NCBI GenBank assembly: GCA_001897435.1
Contig: MKSV01000008.1
Location: 124,001 to 188,000, forward strand
Direction of reading: 5' to 3'
Length of the DNA stretch: 64,000 nt
Source: Acidobacteriales bacterium 59-55
Lineage (GTDB): Bacteria; Acidobacteriota; Terriglobia; Terriglobales; Acidobacteriaceae
Below the pieces are notes generated by a model that was given only the letters and a program-made list of their open reading frames with translations, was not told the origin of the DNA and ran no database searches. This document shows, in pieces, positions 27,964-38,556 of this stretch. The position numbers and the translations under genes were made by a program. The number at the start of each line of letters is the position of its first letter. Position 1 is the stretch's first letter.

Positions 27964-30600
27964 TCATTCTTCGCGTAGTAGAGCCAAAGGATCTACGGAT
28001 AAAGCGCGTTGCGCTGGAAGCCAGATGGCCAATATCCCGATCAGCAGCATGGTTAACACAACTCCAGTCAACACGAGGGGATCGCGCGGCGTGGCCTGAT
28101 ACACGATGAATGACAGCACTCTTGTCGCAGCCAGCCCTAGTAGCAGCCCCATTAGCGAACCAAATGTGAGCAGACGGAAGACGCGCCCCAATGCTGTTTC
28201 CAGTACTTCTTTGCGCCGCGCCCCAAGCGCAATACGAATTCCCAGTTCACGCAGTCGATGGCTTACGGAGTACGCTGCAATGCCGAAAATGCCCGTTAGT
28301 GCCAATATTGCGCCCAATGCACCAAGCACGCCCAGTGCCATTGAAGCTGCACGCGCCGCAAACAGCGCAGTACCCAGTTCCTTTTCCCATGTATTGATGG
28401 TGAAAGGCAACCCAGGGTCCAGCCCGTGCAGTGTGCGTTCCAGTGCTGGCCCCAATTCCTGCGGACTGAGATTCGAGCGGACAAGAATCCATATTGCGTT
28501 CGACGGCGTTTGCAAAATTGAGAGGAACATCGCTGGCTTTGGGTCTTCGCTCAAGGTCCCATACTTCCCATCCTCGACCAAACCCACCACCTGCACCCGC
28601 GTCCCACCTGCAATCTTGAAAAAGCTGCCGATGTCTTTTCCTTCCGAGCCGAACAGCTTGCGTGCAAATTCCTGATTGACCACTGCTACGCGGGGTGCTT
28701 TTTTGCTGTCGTTCCAGTTTAAAGTTCTTCCCCGTAGCAGTGTGGTCCCTGCAGCCTGAAAATAGCCAGGTGAGGCATAATACTCGATGGTCTGCGCCGC
28801 CTTGTTGGACATCTTGTAATCCGTCGTGCTGTCTGAAAAGACTGCTGTTTCGCTCCAGCCAAGATTCAGCGGAATCCGGCTTGCGTATCCCGCCGCGGTT
28901 ACCCCGGGAATCCTCTGAACCGCATCCAGAATGCGTTTCTGCATCATCGGCACTTGGTCACCGCTATAGCCAGCCATATTCAGATCGGTGTTCACCTGCA
29001 TCGTGTTCTGAGGCACAAAACCGAAGTTGCTCTTAAGCGAGCGCACCATCCCGCGTACCGCTACTAGCGACGAAGTCACGAGCACCGCACATACCGCAAT
29101 CTGAACTGTCAATAACACATCGCGTAACGTAACGCGTCGCCGCGCGTCCGTGAATTCGAAGGCACCGGCCTTGATGCCCTGATAAGGGTCGGCTTTCAGC
29201 ACCTGTCGCACCGGCACCATGCCGAAAAGAAGTCCGCTCGCCAGAGCAAGCAGAAGAGACACGATGTAAGTACGCGCATCTGGATGCACCGTTATATTGA
29301 TGGGCATGTCTGGAATTGGCTGCCATGCGCTAAGCCAGCGCAGGACTACGACACTCGCCGCGAGTCCCATGGCGCCGCCAACCATGGCAACCAGGACTGC
29401 CTCCGTCAGTAGTTGGCGCAGAATGCGCCCGCGACTCGAACCTAGCGCCACCCGCAGCGCGATCTCCCGTGAACGATCTGCGGCACGAGCGGAAAACAGG
29501 CTGCCAAGATTGGCGCACGCGGCCAGTAGAATCAGCCCGGCAAGAAGCATTAGACCAGCTACAAACGCATGGACCGGTCCGCCTAGCATGTCACCAGCCA
29601 ATCCTGGGCGCGCCAATGCGAAACTCATGCCTGTGTCTTCTTTCGGATACTCCTTGGCTAACGATGTTGCGATGGAGTTCAGGTTTTCTGTCGCTTGCGC
29701 TGGAGTCATGCCGCCCTTCAAGCGCCCAATGACCCACCGCCCCTGGCTTCCACGCTTGTCTAGATTGCTCGATCCTTCAATCTGCTGCTGATTCACAATG
29801 GGCGCCCAAAGCGCTGGCGTATAGAACGATTCGGTGCCGCGAAATCCCGGCGGAGCGACCCCAAGAATCGTATAAGTAAACTTGTTTAGTCGAACAGTAC
29901 GGCCCACCACGCCTTTATTGCTCTGGAAATGGCTCTGCCAAAAGGCATAGCTGAGCACGATGTATGGGGCGCTGTTCGGCCCATTTTCATCTGTACTGTG
30001 GAAGAAGCGCCCCAGATATGGATGAATGCCTAATACGTCGAAGTAATTTCCGCTTGCTGTATGCAGCCAGACTGGAGATGGGTTGCCATCTGTATCCAGG
30101 CCAGCTGTTGATATTTCGTATGCGATGAGACCGTCGAAGCTTCGATTTCGGTCACGCAAATCGACGTAATCGGGATAGGACATCCCGGGAGAGCGATCCT
30201 TTCCAACCTCAACCTGATAGAGGTTTCTCCCCTCGGGAACATTGAGCGGACGCAGCACTAAGCCATACAGGAGGCTAAAGACTATCGCATTCGCTCCTAT
30301 ACACAGTGCCAATGTTAGTATCGCGGTCGCTGTGAATCCTGGCGATTTACGTAGCTGCCTCAGTGCAAAGCGCACGTCTCCCACGATGCTCTCCAAGGTT
30401 GGCCACTGCCACACTTCGCGGCTGCGCTCCTCAATCAGAGTCACATTGCCGAACTCTCGTCGAGCGGCGCGTTCGGCTTGGACTCGACTCATGCCACGGT
30501 CCATGAGGCTGGTGACTTTTTCATCGATATGTTCGCGTATTGACTCAGAAATCTCGTTGTAGCGACGGTGGCGAGTAAATAATTGTTTGAACCAACGCAT
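27964..30600 (-). CDS. ADOP-family ABC permease (last gene of PadR1 operon)
   Basis: An 878-aa acidobacterial duplicated orphan permease. Order of parts: cytoplasmic prefix of ~60 residues (EHIDEKVTSLMDRGMSR, AARREFGN), first transmembrane helix near residue 90, MacB-like periplasmic domain with the YAFWQSHF and GRTVRL blocks, FtsX-type helices (about 330-460; EIALRVALGSSRGRI), then a second helix/periplasmic/FtsX repeat ending in ELGIRIALGARRKEV and VDPLALLREE. The family has no ATPase domain and is thought to work with a separate MacB-like ATPase or as an uncoupled permease; none is encoded nearby. It starts 9 bp after the previous permease. Confidence 0.93.
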   Translation of the reverse strand: MRWFKQLFTRHRRYNEISESIREHIDEKVTSLMDRGMSRVQAERAARREFGNVTLIEERSREVWQWPTLESIVGDVRFALRQLRKSPGFTATAILTLALCIGANAIVFSLLYGLVLRPLNVPEGRNLYQVEVGKDRSPGMSYPDYVDLRDRNRSFDGLIAYEISTAGLDTDGNPSPVWLHTASGNYFDVLGIHPYLGRFFHSTDENGPNSAPYIVLSYAFWQSHFQSNKGVVGRTVRLNKFTYTILGVAPPGFRGTESFYTPALWAPIVNQQQIEGSSNLDKRGSQGRWVIGRLKGGMTPAQATENLNSIATSLAKEYPKEDTGMSFALARPGLAGDMLGGPVHAFVAGLMLLAGLILLAACANLGSLFSARAADRSREIALRVALGSSRGRILRQLLTEAVLVAMVGGAMGLAASVVVLRWLSAWQPIPDMPINITVHPDARTYIVSLLLALASGLLFGMVPVRQVLKADPYQGIKAGAFEFTDARRRVTLRDVLLTVQIAVCAVLVTSSLVAVRGMVRSLKSNFGFVPQNTMQVNTDLNMAGYSGDQVPMMQKRILDAVQRIPGVTAAGYASRIPLNLGWSETAVFSDSTTDYKMSNKAAQTIEYYASPGYFQAAGTTLLRGRTLNWNDSKKAPRVAVVNQEFARKLFGSEGKDIGSFFKIAGGTRVQVVGLVEDGKYGTLSEDPKPAMFLSILQTPSNAIWILVRSNLSPQELGPALERTLHGLDPGLPFTINTWEKELGTALFAARAASMALGVLGALGAILALTGIFGIAAYSVSHRLRELGIRIALGARRKEVLETALGRVFRLLTFGSLMGLLLGLAATRVLSFIVYQATPRDPLVLTGVVLTMLLIGILAIWLPAQRALSVDPLALLREE

Positions 30601-30609
30601 TGAGAACTC

Positions 30610-33234
30610 CTATTCGGATCGCAGGGCCTGTATCGGGTCAACGGCCGCGGCACGGCGTGCAGGCAGCCATGTGCCTACCAGTGCCAGCATTGGGAGGATG
30701 CAGCTTACTGCAAAGAATGTAGTTGGATCGCTCGGGGAAATATGAAAAAGAGTGTTCTTTGCCAAATGCCCCGCAAACAAGGCCAATGGAAGCCCGATGG
30801 CGATTCCCAGCAGCGCCAGGCCTAATGCCTGACGCAGCACCATACTTGTCACGCTAGCGCGACTGGCCCCCATCGCCATGCGAATGCCGATCTCCTGTGT
30901 CCGTTGCGAAATGGCAAAAGAAAGCACTCCATAAATACCGATGAAGCAAAGCAGCAGCGCAGCACAGGCGAACCCCCCGAATAGCCCGAGGGCAAAGCGC
31001 GGACCTGCGTAGCCGTACATATTCAGCAGATCGCGAAGCGACATCGCATCGATCACAGGTTGCTCTTTGTCAATATGTCTGACCACGGCACGGACCGGTC
31101 CGATGAGGCTGTCAGGAGGAAGGTCGGTTGCAATTACGACAGTATCCATCACCGGGGCTACCGTATACGGCAGAAAGAGGTGAGGATAGTCGCGGGCATA
31201 ACCGGGATAAGTTGGCAGATCGCTTATTACGCCGACAACCGTAAAGGTGTCATTGGTCAGCTTCTTTCCATCGAATGGCATGAAGTCGGACAATCGTACG
31301 GACCGTCCTAACGCGTCTCCATCCGGGAAATAGCGCCTCGCAAAATTTTCGGTCACGACCATGTCATGCGATTGCTCGGAGAGCGCGCGTGCATCGATGA
31401 AGTGGCCTTTGAGCATTCTTTGTCCTGAGATACTCAGATAGGCAGGATCGACCAGATGCAGATTGCTGTAGTCTTCACGGCGAACAGGTAGGCTGCCAAT
31501 CTGGGGATGAGCGCCGTAGCCCCGAAGGAACGGCAGTTCGGTATCTACTGTGGCAGCTTTTACTCCGGGAAGGCGGCGTACCTGTTCCAGGAGCTCTCTA
31601 AAGAACTGCCCCTTGCTCTCGGGTGTCGGATATCGTTTCGCATCCAGCGGGATGCGCATCAGCAGTGTCTGATCCGGGAGGAATGCAGTTGGAACGTTTT
31701 CCATCGCAATTAGCGAGCGCGCCATGAGTCCTGCGAGGGAGAGCAGGGCCAGCGCCAGGGCAATCTCTGCCACGACAAAGCCATGAAGCCAGTGGCGTTG
31801 GGCGCGACTTCCCGATGAGCGCACGGTGTTGAGCGCCGCTGCCAGTCGCGGATGTGCGTTGTGCCATGCTGGCAGCAGCCCGAAAAGAAACACCGTGAGG
31901 AGCGCTATCCCCAAAGAAGCCACCAGCACGGGCATATTCAGGGTCACCAATGCTTCATCGGGAATCGCATTCCTGGGCACAAAACGCAATGCGGCCCGCA
32001 GGACCACATCTGCGAAGGCGATCGCAACAGGTAATGCAATGACTGCGAGCAGCAAAGATTCCGTCACCGCTTGCCGAACGAGCCGAAGATGCGATGCGCC
32101 CACCGCAGAGCGCAGCACAAATTCATGCTCACGTTTGACCGCACGAGCCAGTAGCAGACTGGAGACATTCACACAGCCGATCAGCATCAAAACGAAGACC
32201 GCACCCAACAGTAGATATAGCGTCCCAGTAAGCCCGGACTGATACATCTCTTTGAATCGCATTAGTCCCAGTTGTAAGTTCTTGGGGTAACGATGCGGAT
32301 CCTGTGCGGCGAAGTCCTGAAAGACTGACTGTAGTTCTGCTGTTGCCTGCGCTTCGGTTACTCCTGGCTTCATGCGCCCCAGTAGTGTGAACGAATGCCG
32401 TCCCTCAGTCTGATTCACCGAAGCCAGTTCGATCGGCAGATAGAGATCTGCTCCGCGCCACAAAAAACGCGGCGGCAGAATCCCTATGATGATGCGTGGG
32501 TGTCCGGCCACTGTGATTGTCCGGCCAACGACGGATGGAGAGCCGCCGAAGTGAGCCTGCCAGTAGCGGTAGCTGATGAGCGCAACCTCTCCATGACCAG
32601 GCTGTACGTCGTCTTCGCCGGATGCGCGGCCAAGCATGGGCTGGAGGTCAACGACATCAAAGAGGTTTGGTGTTATGTACGCGCCGCGAACCTGTCGTGC
32701 TTCCGCGGTGCTGGTCACCATGATATTGCCGACTGTATAGGCTGTCACGCTGCTGAAGATATTTGTTCCTCGCTCAATCTCAAGAACCTGCTGCGGTGTG
32801 TATTCATCCCAATAGCAGTGCGACACTTCCGGTGAGCACAGTTTCGGCGTCGCAAGCGCATCAGTGTTTTTGTAAGGGAACGGATCGATCAGAACGCCAT
32901 ACGCAAGGCTGAAGACGGCCGTCACCGCGCCGATGCAAAGTGCCAGCGTCAGCACGATGACCATCGTGATTGCGGGCGACTTGATAAGCAGCCTCAGAGC
33001 ATATCGTACGTCGGCCCAGATGCTCTCCAGCCTCGGCCACTGCCACACTTCGCGACTAAGCTCCTCGATGCGCGTAATGTTGCCGAACTCGCGGCGGGCT
33101 CTATGCTCCGCTTGCTTCTTTGTCATGCCGCCATCCATCAGGTCGGCAATCTTCTCTTCCAGGTGTTCCCCGATCGATTCGGAAAGCTCGTCATAGCGAC
33201 GAGTGCGGGAGATCAGTTGTTTCAGCCAGTTCAT
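30610..33234 (-). CDS. ADOP-family ABC permease (fourth gene of PadR1 operon)
   Basis: An 874-aa duplicated permease. It has the prefix EHLEEKIADLMDGGMTK, a first helix with LTLALCIGAVTAVFSLAYG, a periplasmic domain carrying VALISYRYWQAHFGG and GRTITVAGHPRIIIGILPP, FtsX helices with EFVLRSAVGASHLRLVRQ, and a second FtsX set with EIGIRMAMGASRASV, ending VDPIQALRSE. Its first periplasmic domain has a distinctive Cys-containing stretch (LCSPEVSHCYWDEY) absent from its neighbours, so it probably recognises something different. It lies 8 bp after the preceding permease stop. Confidence 0.93.
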   Translation of the reverse strand: MNWLKQLISRTRRYDELSESIGEHLEEKIADLMDGGMTKKQAEHRARREFGNITRIEELSREVWQWPRLESIWADVRYALRLLIKSPAITMVIVLTLALCIGAVTAVFSLAYGVLIDPFPYKNTDALATPKLCSPEVSHCYWDEYTPQQVLEIERGTNIFSSVTAYTVGNIMVTSTAEARQVRGAYITPNLFDVVDLQPMLGRASGEDDVQPGHGEVALISYRYWQAHFGGSPSVVGRTITVAGHPRIIIGILPPRFLWRGADLYLPIELASVNQTEGRHSFTLLGRMKPGVTEAQATAELQSVFQDFAAQDPHRYPKNLQLGLMRFKEMYQSGLTGTLYLLLGAVFVLMLIGCVNVSSLLLARAVKREHEFVLRSAVGASHLRLVRQAVTESLLLAVIALPVAIAFADVVLRAALRFVPRNAIPDEALVTLNMPVLVASLGIALLTVFLFGLLPAWHNAHPRLAAALNTVRSSGSRAQRHWLHGFVVAEIALALALLSLAGLMARSLIAMENVPTAFLPDQTLLMRIPLDAKRYPTPESKGQFFRELLEQVRRLPGVKAATVDTELPFLRGYGAHPQIGSLPVRREDYSNLHLVDPAYLSISGQRMLKGHFIDARALSEQSHDMVVTENFARRYFPDGDALGRSVRLSDFMPFDGKKLTNDTFTVVGVISDLPTYPGYARDYPHLFLPYTVAPVMDTVVIATDLPPDSLIGPVRAVVRHIDKEQPVIDAMSLRDLLNMYGYAGPRFALGLFGGFACAALLLCFIGIYGVLSFAISQRTQEIGIRMAMGASRASVTSMVLRQALGLALLGIAIGLPLALFAGHLAKNTLFHISPSDPTTFFAVSCILPMLALVGTWLPARRAAAVDPIQALRSE

Positions 33235-33242
33235 GATGACCT

Positions 33243-35885
33243 CTACTCAGTCCGAAGCGCTTTCATTGGATCGATAGATGCTGCACGAATGGATGGAATA
33301 TACGCTGCCAAAAGTCCAGTCAGCGTAACTGAAATGCAAACGACAGTCAGAACGAGTGGATCATGAGGATCGACGCCGTAGAGTGTCGATTTCAGCACCG
33401 ATGCAGATACGATCGACGCCGCGACGCCAATTGCGGTTCCTATCAGTAACAGGACAGCGGCATCGTGCAGGATCATTCGCATGACAGTATTTCGCTGAGC
33501 ACCTAGAGCCAGGCGAACACCGATCTCCCGTGTCCTTCGTGATACGGAATACGCCATCACTCCGTAGAGTCCTACTACGGTCAAAAGAAGTGCTAATCCT
33601 GCAAAGGCACCGAGGAGGATCATGGCGAATCGCGGTTGAGCAAGCTGTAGCGAAAATAGCTCGTCCATCGTGCGGACCTGCGTTACTGGAAGGTTAGGGT
33701 CCATCGAAGATACAAGCCGCCGTACAGCCGGCTCAAGACTCATGGGGTCCACCGACGTTCGTACTACCGAGCGAAGACAGCACCAGTTCGGTAACTGGCT
33801 TGCCGGTAGATAGATTGCTGGCGGCATCTCACGTTGGACGCCAAAGTGCCGGACGTTGCCGACAACGCCGACGATCTCGCGTAACGGTGGCCCTCCGGGC
33901 ATTCCGTTCAATGCACCAGGTTTCAACTTTTTTCCGAGTACATCCTCGCCTGGAAAATATCGCTTTGCGAAGGCCTCGTTTACGATCATTACCTGTGGCG
34001 CTTTCATATCGTCCGAGTCAGTGAAGTCTCGACCTCTAAGCAGCGGTACCTGCAGCGTATGGAAATAATCGGTCGATATAAATGTGAGATCCGCGTTGGG
34101 TTGCTGCCCTTTGGGAAGAGGGTGTTCCGGGTCCTCGAAGCTGATCATCGCCAGATCGTACGTCATAGGCAGGTTGTGTACCCCGGCTGCAGACTGGACC
34201 CCCGGTAGAGCGCGCAATCTCTCGAAGTATTGCTGATAGAACTGCGAACGCGTGTCCTTGTAGGTGGCATCGGGAAGGTCGAAGGTAAAAGTTAGCAAAT
34301 GGTCGGGGGTGAATCCCTCATCCATGCGTGTCAATCTTACAAAGCTGGTGATGAGCAGTCCCGCCCCCACGGTCAACACAATCCCTACCGCAACTTGTCC
34401 CACGATCACAGACGAGCGCAGCCAGTCATGACTAGGGATGTCTGAATAGCCACCTTCCTTCAACGTCGATACGAGATCTGTCTTCGAGGCAGTCAAGGCG
34501 GGAACTATTCCGAAAACTACTCCCGAGAGCAGTGATATCCCCAGCGCAAATCCCAACATCGGCAAGTCCACACCAGCATCGGCTGCCCTGGGTACACTGT
34601 CGCCGATCAGCCGAAGCACGGCAGGCGTGCAGGCAAACGCCAGTAGACATCCTGCGATGCCACCTGCAACCCCTAGCAATAGGCTCTCCGCCAGAAGTTG
34701 CCGTACAATCCTTGCCCTGTCCGCGCCAAGCGCAGAACGCATGGCGATCTCGCGGTGCCTGTCACGAACTCTAGCCAATAACAGATTGGCGATGTTGCCA
34801 CAGGCGATGAGAAGCACAAGCATCACGGCGCCTAATACCACCAGAAGCAACGTGCTTGTGTCACCTAGTACCGAAGCTAATTCGCTTTGCACCCAGGCGG
34901 AGCTATGGCGAGTGTTTGTTTCGGGGTATTGTTTTGCGAGTCTGGCGGCGATTACCTTCATCTCCTGATCGGCTTGCGCTACTGTTACTCCAGGCTTCAG
35001 CCTTCCGACGACGGTCAGGAAATGTGTGCTCCGGTTGGCCGTCAAGGGGCGAATGTCAGTAACGTCGGCGTCAACCGCAAGCGTCGTCCAGAAACTGTTA
35101 TTTGGCTGTGTGACGGGAAAGCGGAATGTCGCAGGCATCACTCCAATGATGGTGTAAAGATTTCCACCAAGGCTGATGCTGCGACCAAGCACAGATCGGT
35201 CTCCGGCAAACTGTGTCTTCCAGAAGGTGTGACTGATCAGGATTACCCGAGAGCCTTGCTTTTCGTCTTCGGGAGAGAACCCGCGTCCTAGTTCAGGGGA
35301 GATGCCGAGCGTGGGTACCATCTCCCACGAAACGACCTCGCCATCCAGATGCAGAGGGCGATTCACGCCGGTGAGGGTATCTGATGTGTCGTGATAAGCG
35401 AGCAGGTGCTCAAAACTGTGGGCTTGAGTTCGCCAGTCGAAAAAATCCGGATAAGATACGTCGCTGGATTCAAAATGCTGTTCCCCGCTAGCCTTCACCT
35501 CAACGAGCCTCTGTGGCTGAGCAAAAGGCAGAGGGCGCAGCATCACTGCATCCACAATGCTGAACACGGTTGTGTTGGCTCCGATGCCGAGCGCTAAAAT
35601 GACGACCACAACCGTGCTAAAGCCGGGAGCTTTTCGCATCTGCCGAATTGCGTATTTAGCATCTGACAGGATCGATTCCAGCGTTGGCCACTGCCAGACT
35701 TCGCGGCTGCATTCCTCAATCTGCGTCACATTGCCGAACTCACGGCGGGCGGTGCGTTCGGCTTGCTCACGCGTCAAGCCGCGATCCATCAAATCGGCAG
35801 CTTTTTCGTCTAAGTGCTCGCGGATTGACTGTGAAAGCTCATCGTAGTGACGGTGACGGGTGAAGAACTGTCTGAGCCAATTCAT
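33243..35885 (-). CDS. ADOP-family ABC permease (third gene of PadR1 operon)
   Basis: An 880-aa duplicated permease with the prefix EHLDEKAADLMDRGLTREQ, first helix LALGIGANTTVFSIVDAVM, periplasmic blocks VILISHTFWKTQFAG and GRSISLGGNLYTIIGVMP, FtsX helices EIAMRSALGADRARIVRQ, and the second set EIGVRLALGAQRNTVMR, ending IDPMKALRTE. It starts 26 bp after the previous permease stop. The second periplasmic domain includes VMIVNEAFAKRYFPGEDVLG, the conserved block of this half in the family. Transport direction and substrate are unknown. Confidence 0.93.
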   Translation of the reverse strand: MNWLRQFFTRHRHYDELSQSIREHLDEKAADLMDRGLTREQAERTARREFGNVTQIEECSREVWQWPTLESILSDAKYAIRQMRKAPGFSTVVVVILALGIGANTTVFSIVDAVMLRPLPFAQPQRLVEVKASGEQHFESSDVSYPDFFDWRTQAHSFEHLLAYHDTSDTLTGVNRPLHLDGEVVSWEMVPTLGISPELGRGFSPEDEKQGSRVILISHTFWKTQFAGDRSVLGRSISLGGNLYTIIGVMPATFRFPVTQPNNSFWTTLAVDADVTDIRPLTANRSTHFLTVVGRLKPGVTVAQADQEMKVIAARLAKQYPETNTRHSSAWVQSELASVLGDTSTLLLVVLGAVMLVLLIACGNIANLLLARVRDRHREIAMRSALGADRARIVRQLLAESLLLGVAGGIAGCLLAFACTPAVLRLIGDSVPRAADAGVDLPMLGFALGISLLSGVVFGIVPALTASKTDLVSTLKEGGYSDIPSHDWLRSSVIVGQVAVGIVLTVGAGLLITSFVRLTRMDEGFTPDHLLTFTFDLPDATYKDTRSQFYQQYFERLRALPGVQSAAGVHNLPMTYDLAMISFEDPEHPLPKGQQPNADLTFISTDYFHTLQVPLLRGRDFTDSDDMKAPQVMIVNEAFAKRYFPGEDVLGKKLKPGALNGMPGGPPLREIVGVVGNVRHFGVQREMPPAIYLPASQLPNWCCLRSVVRTSVDPMSLEPAVRRLVSSMDPNLPVTQVRTMDELFSLQLAQPRFAMILLGAFAGLALLLTVVGLYGVMAYSVSRRTREIGVRLALGAQRNTVMRMILHDAAVLLLIGTAIGVAASIVSASVLKSTLYGVDPHDPLVLTVVCISVTLTGLLAAYIPSIRAASIDPMKALRTE

Positions 35886-35911
35886 ATTGGATACGCCCTA
35901 TTCCATCTTTC

Positions 35912-38548
35912 CTATTCATTCCGCAACGCGCGAATCGGGTCTACCGTTGCAGCCCGGTGTATCGGAATCAGCGCGGCGAGAAACCCCACAAGAGCAAACA
36001 AGATCACGAATGCCGCGATCAGTGCACCGTCACGTCCAAACTCAATCGCAATGACGCTGGATATCGCTCGACGCAGAAGAGCGATAAGAAGAAGACCGAT
36101 TCCGACACCGATTCCGAGTAGAATTGCGACTCGCATCATGGTCAGACGTGCAATGAGTCGCCGCGATGCTCCGAGTGCCATCCGCACTCCTATATCCCGT
36201 GTCTGGCTTATGACTTCCTGCATCATCAAGCCATAAATACCGACAATGACAAGCAAGACGGCAATAGAAGCAAAGATGCCGAAGACCCAACTCTCCATTC
36301 GGTTGTTGATCAGTACGTCGTTGAGTGCCTCGTCCATGGTTTCAGGTGTCTGAAAGGCAACTGTGGGCGCAATGTCATGGAGTGCCTTTCGCAATTCCGG
36401 AACGATGCTTTGCGGAGGCACTATCGTGCGGACAAAGAGAGATACGCTGAAGGAACCTGCGTCCTGTTGGTCTTCGATGCTGGACCGGGAGAACGGGAAG
36501 TCGATTTCGGGATGGGCGGGCTCCAACGCAAGTTGTCTGGCGTCACCCGCAACTCCGACGATGGCCATATTGTGGCCATTCTTCTGCTCAAATGCTTGCA
36601 TGAGTGGGTCCTGCCCGCTTGAGAGAGATTCCTTGACCCATGCTTTATTAACGATGACAACAGGCCGGGACCGTGGTGTATCGAGCGAATTAAAATTACG
36701 ACCGCGCAGGATCGGTAAACCCAACGCAGCATAGTAGCCAGAGGTGACTGATCGGCTTTCAGATACGCGTTCCTCGCCGGGTCGCGTGGGAGTATGGCCT
36801 GCGAGGTGCATGCTTGTCTCCGATCCATAACCGAGGGCGGGCGGTTGATCGATAAATCCTGCCGCCTTCACTCCCGGGATGGCATCGACAGATTGTTCCA
36901 GCGGCGTCATGAGTTCATTGACATAGTTCCGGCCTTTGTAGTCGCCCGCAGGGATATTGATATTCAAGATCAGCAAGTGGTGCGAATCGAAGCCGATATT
37001 GGCTCGCATCATGCGCTGCAGTGTGAGGAGTAATAGACCGGAGAAGACAACGAGCACGAGGGACAGCGTAATCTGCAGAACAACGAATCCGGCGCGTAGT
37101 CGATGCTGATGTCGCGCTGTGCCCACTGAAGTTCCTGATTTGAGAGCACGATTTGGGTCTGATTTCACCGCTCGCCATGCTGGAATGAGACCTGCTCCGA
37201 TGCTGGAGACCAGACTGACTATCAGAGTGCCTGCGATAACGGGAATGTTCAGGTGAACATTCCCGCCGCGCATGAACGCGTGCACCAAGAATGCCTTCAT
37301 CGTTACGAGCATTCCTTCCGCCAGCAAAAGGCCTGCACCGGCGCCGACCAACCCCAGCATGGCGTTCTCAACAAGAAGCTGACGAACGAGCCGTGTGCGC
37401 GCAGCTCCGATAGCTACGCGCAGGGCCATTTCGTGTTCTCTCGTAATCCCTCGGGCCAGGAGCAAGCTCGCAACATTAGCGCAGGCGATAAGAAGAACGG
37501 CCAGCACTGCTCCAAGCATGAGCGCAAGTTCTGTTCCTTCTTCTTTCCCCCGCGAGGCCACAGAAATGGGAATAAGATCTGCCGTTCGTCCCTTGTCCGA
37601 ATCGGGCTTTTCCAGGCCGATCTCGCGCATCACATGCGCCATATCGGCGTTCGCCTGCTGGGTCGAAATTCCGGATCTCGTCCGACCCACTGTCATTAGC
37701 CAGTGGTCTCTCCAGGAACCGACCCAGCTCGGCCGAACATGGACCGGTATGTATGCCAGGTTTGGCCTTCCATACGGGAAACGAAATCCAGCCGGCATCA
37801 CGCCGATGACGACATACGGATCACCGCTTAGATGCACCACTTTTCCGATGACATGGCCGTCGGCATTAAAGGACTGTCGCCATACTTCGTAGCTGAGAAC
37901 CACGACATTGTTCTTCCCGGGCTGGTCTTCCCCGGGTACAAAGGCTCTGCCTAGCAGCGGCTTCACGCCAAAGACATCGAAGAAGTTGTCAGTCACCTGA
38001 TTGACGTTGAGATACTGCGTCTGATCGCCGGACTTTAGAGTCATGCCCCAGTAGTCGGCCCATCCAGCAAGAGAGTCGAAAGTCTGGTTCAACTTGCGCA
38101 TCGCCAGGTATCCCTGCCATGAGCATTTCTGCCAGTAGCCGGAGGAGGAGTAAGTCTGAACGCTGACAATGCGATCGACCCCGTTATACGGGAGCGGACG
38201 CAGAATGACAGCGTCGATTACGCTGAAGATAGCTGCCGTAGCACCAATTCCTAATGCCAGAGTTAATACGGTGGTGAGCGTAAACCCCGTGGATTTTCGC
38301 AATTGCCGGAAGGCAAATCTTATGTCGAGCCATATATTTTCAAGAGTCGGCCACTGCCACACTTCGCGGCTGCGTTCCTCGATGCGCGTGATGTTGCCGA
38401 ACTCACGCCGAGCAGCACTCTCTGCCTGCTCCCGTGACATGCCGCGATCCATCAAATCGGCGATCTTTTCGTCGAGGTGCTCGCGAATCGATTCAGAAAG
38501 CTCGTCATAGTGATGGCGGCGGGAAAACAGCTGTCTTAGCCAGCCCAT
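35912..38548 (-). CDS. ADOP-family ABC permease (second gene of PadR1 operon)
   Basis: An 878-aa duplicated permease, first of four in a row. It has the prefix EHLDEKIADLMDRGMSREQ, first helix LTLALGIGATAAIFSVIDAV, a Trp-rich first periplasmic segment (YWQKCSWQGYLAM, GWADYWGM) unlike its neighbours, the conserved VVLSYEVWRQSF block, FtsX helices with EMALRVAIGAARTRLVRQ, and the second set DIGVRMALGASRRLIAR, ending VDPIRALRNE. It begins 8 bp after the PadR1 stop, so the repressor and permeases are one transcript. Confidence 0.93.
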   Translation of the reverse strand: MGWLRQLFSRRHHYDELSESIREHLDEKIADLMDRGMSREQAESAARREFGNITRIEERSREVWQWPTLENIWLDIRFAFRQLRKSTGFTLTTVLTLALGIGATAAIFSVIDAVILRPLPYNGVDRIVSVQTYSSSGYWQKCSWQGYLAMRKLNQTFDSLAGWADYWGMTLKSGDQTQYLNVNQVTDNFFDVFGVKPLLGRAFVPGEDQPGKNNVVVLSYEVWRQSFNADGHVIGKVVHLSGDPYVVIGVMPAGFRFPYGRPNLAYIPVHVRPSWVGSWRDHWLMTVGRTRSGISTQQANADMAHVMREIGLEKPDSDKGRTADLIPISVASRGKEEGTELALMLGAVLAVLLIACANVASLLLARGITREHEMALRVAIGAARTRLVRQLLVENAMLGLVGAGAGLLLAEGMLVTMKAFLVHAFMRGGNVHLNIPVIAGTLIVSLVSSIGAGLIPAWRAVKSDPNRALKSGTSVGTARHQHRLRAGFVVLQITLSLVLVVFSGLLLLTLQRMMRANIGFDSHHLLILNINIPAGDYKGRNYVNELMTPLEQSVDAIPGVKAAGFIDQPPALGYGSETSMHLAGHTPTRPGEERVSESRSVTSGYYAALGLPILRGRNFNSLDTPRSRPVVIVNKAWVKESLSSGQDPLMQAFEQKNGHNMAIVGVAGDARQLALEPAHPEIDFPFSRSSIEDQQDAGSFSVSLFVRTIVPPQSIVPELRKALHDIAPTVAFQTPETMDEALNDVLINNRMESWVFGIFASIAVLLVIVGIYGLMMQEVISQTRDIGVRMALGASRRLIARLTMMRVAILLGIGVGIGLLLIALLRRAISSVIAIEFGRDGALIAAFVILFALVGFLAALIPIHRAATVDPIRALRNE

Positions 38549-38556
38549 ATGGACCT

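Noticed and set aside
28106..28675. 189-aa plus-strand frame and similar frames across 28-52 kb
   Set aside because: Shadows of the minus-strand permease genes; Ser/Arg/Ala-rich with no motifs.
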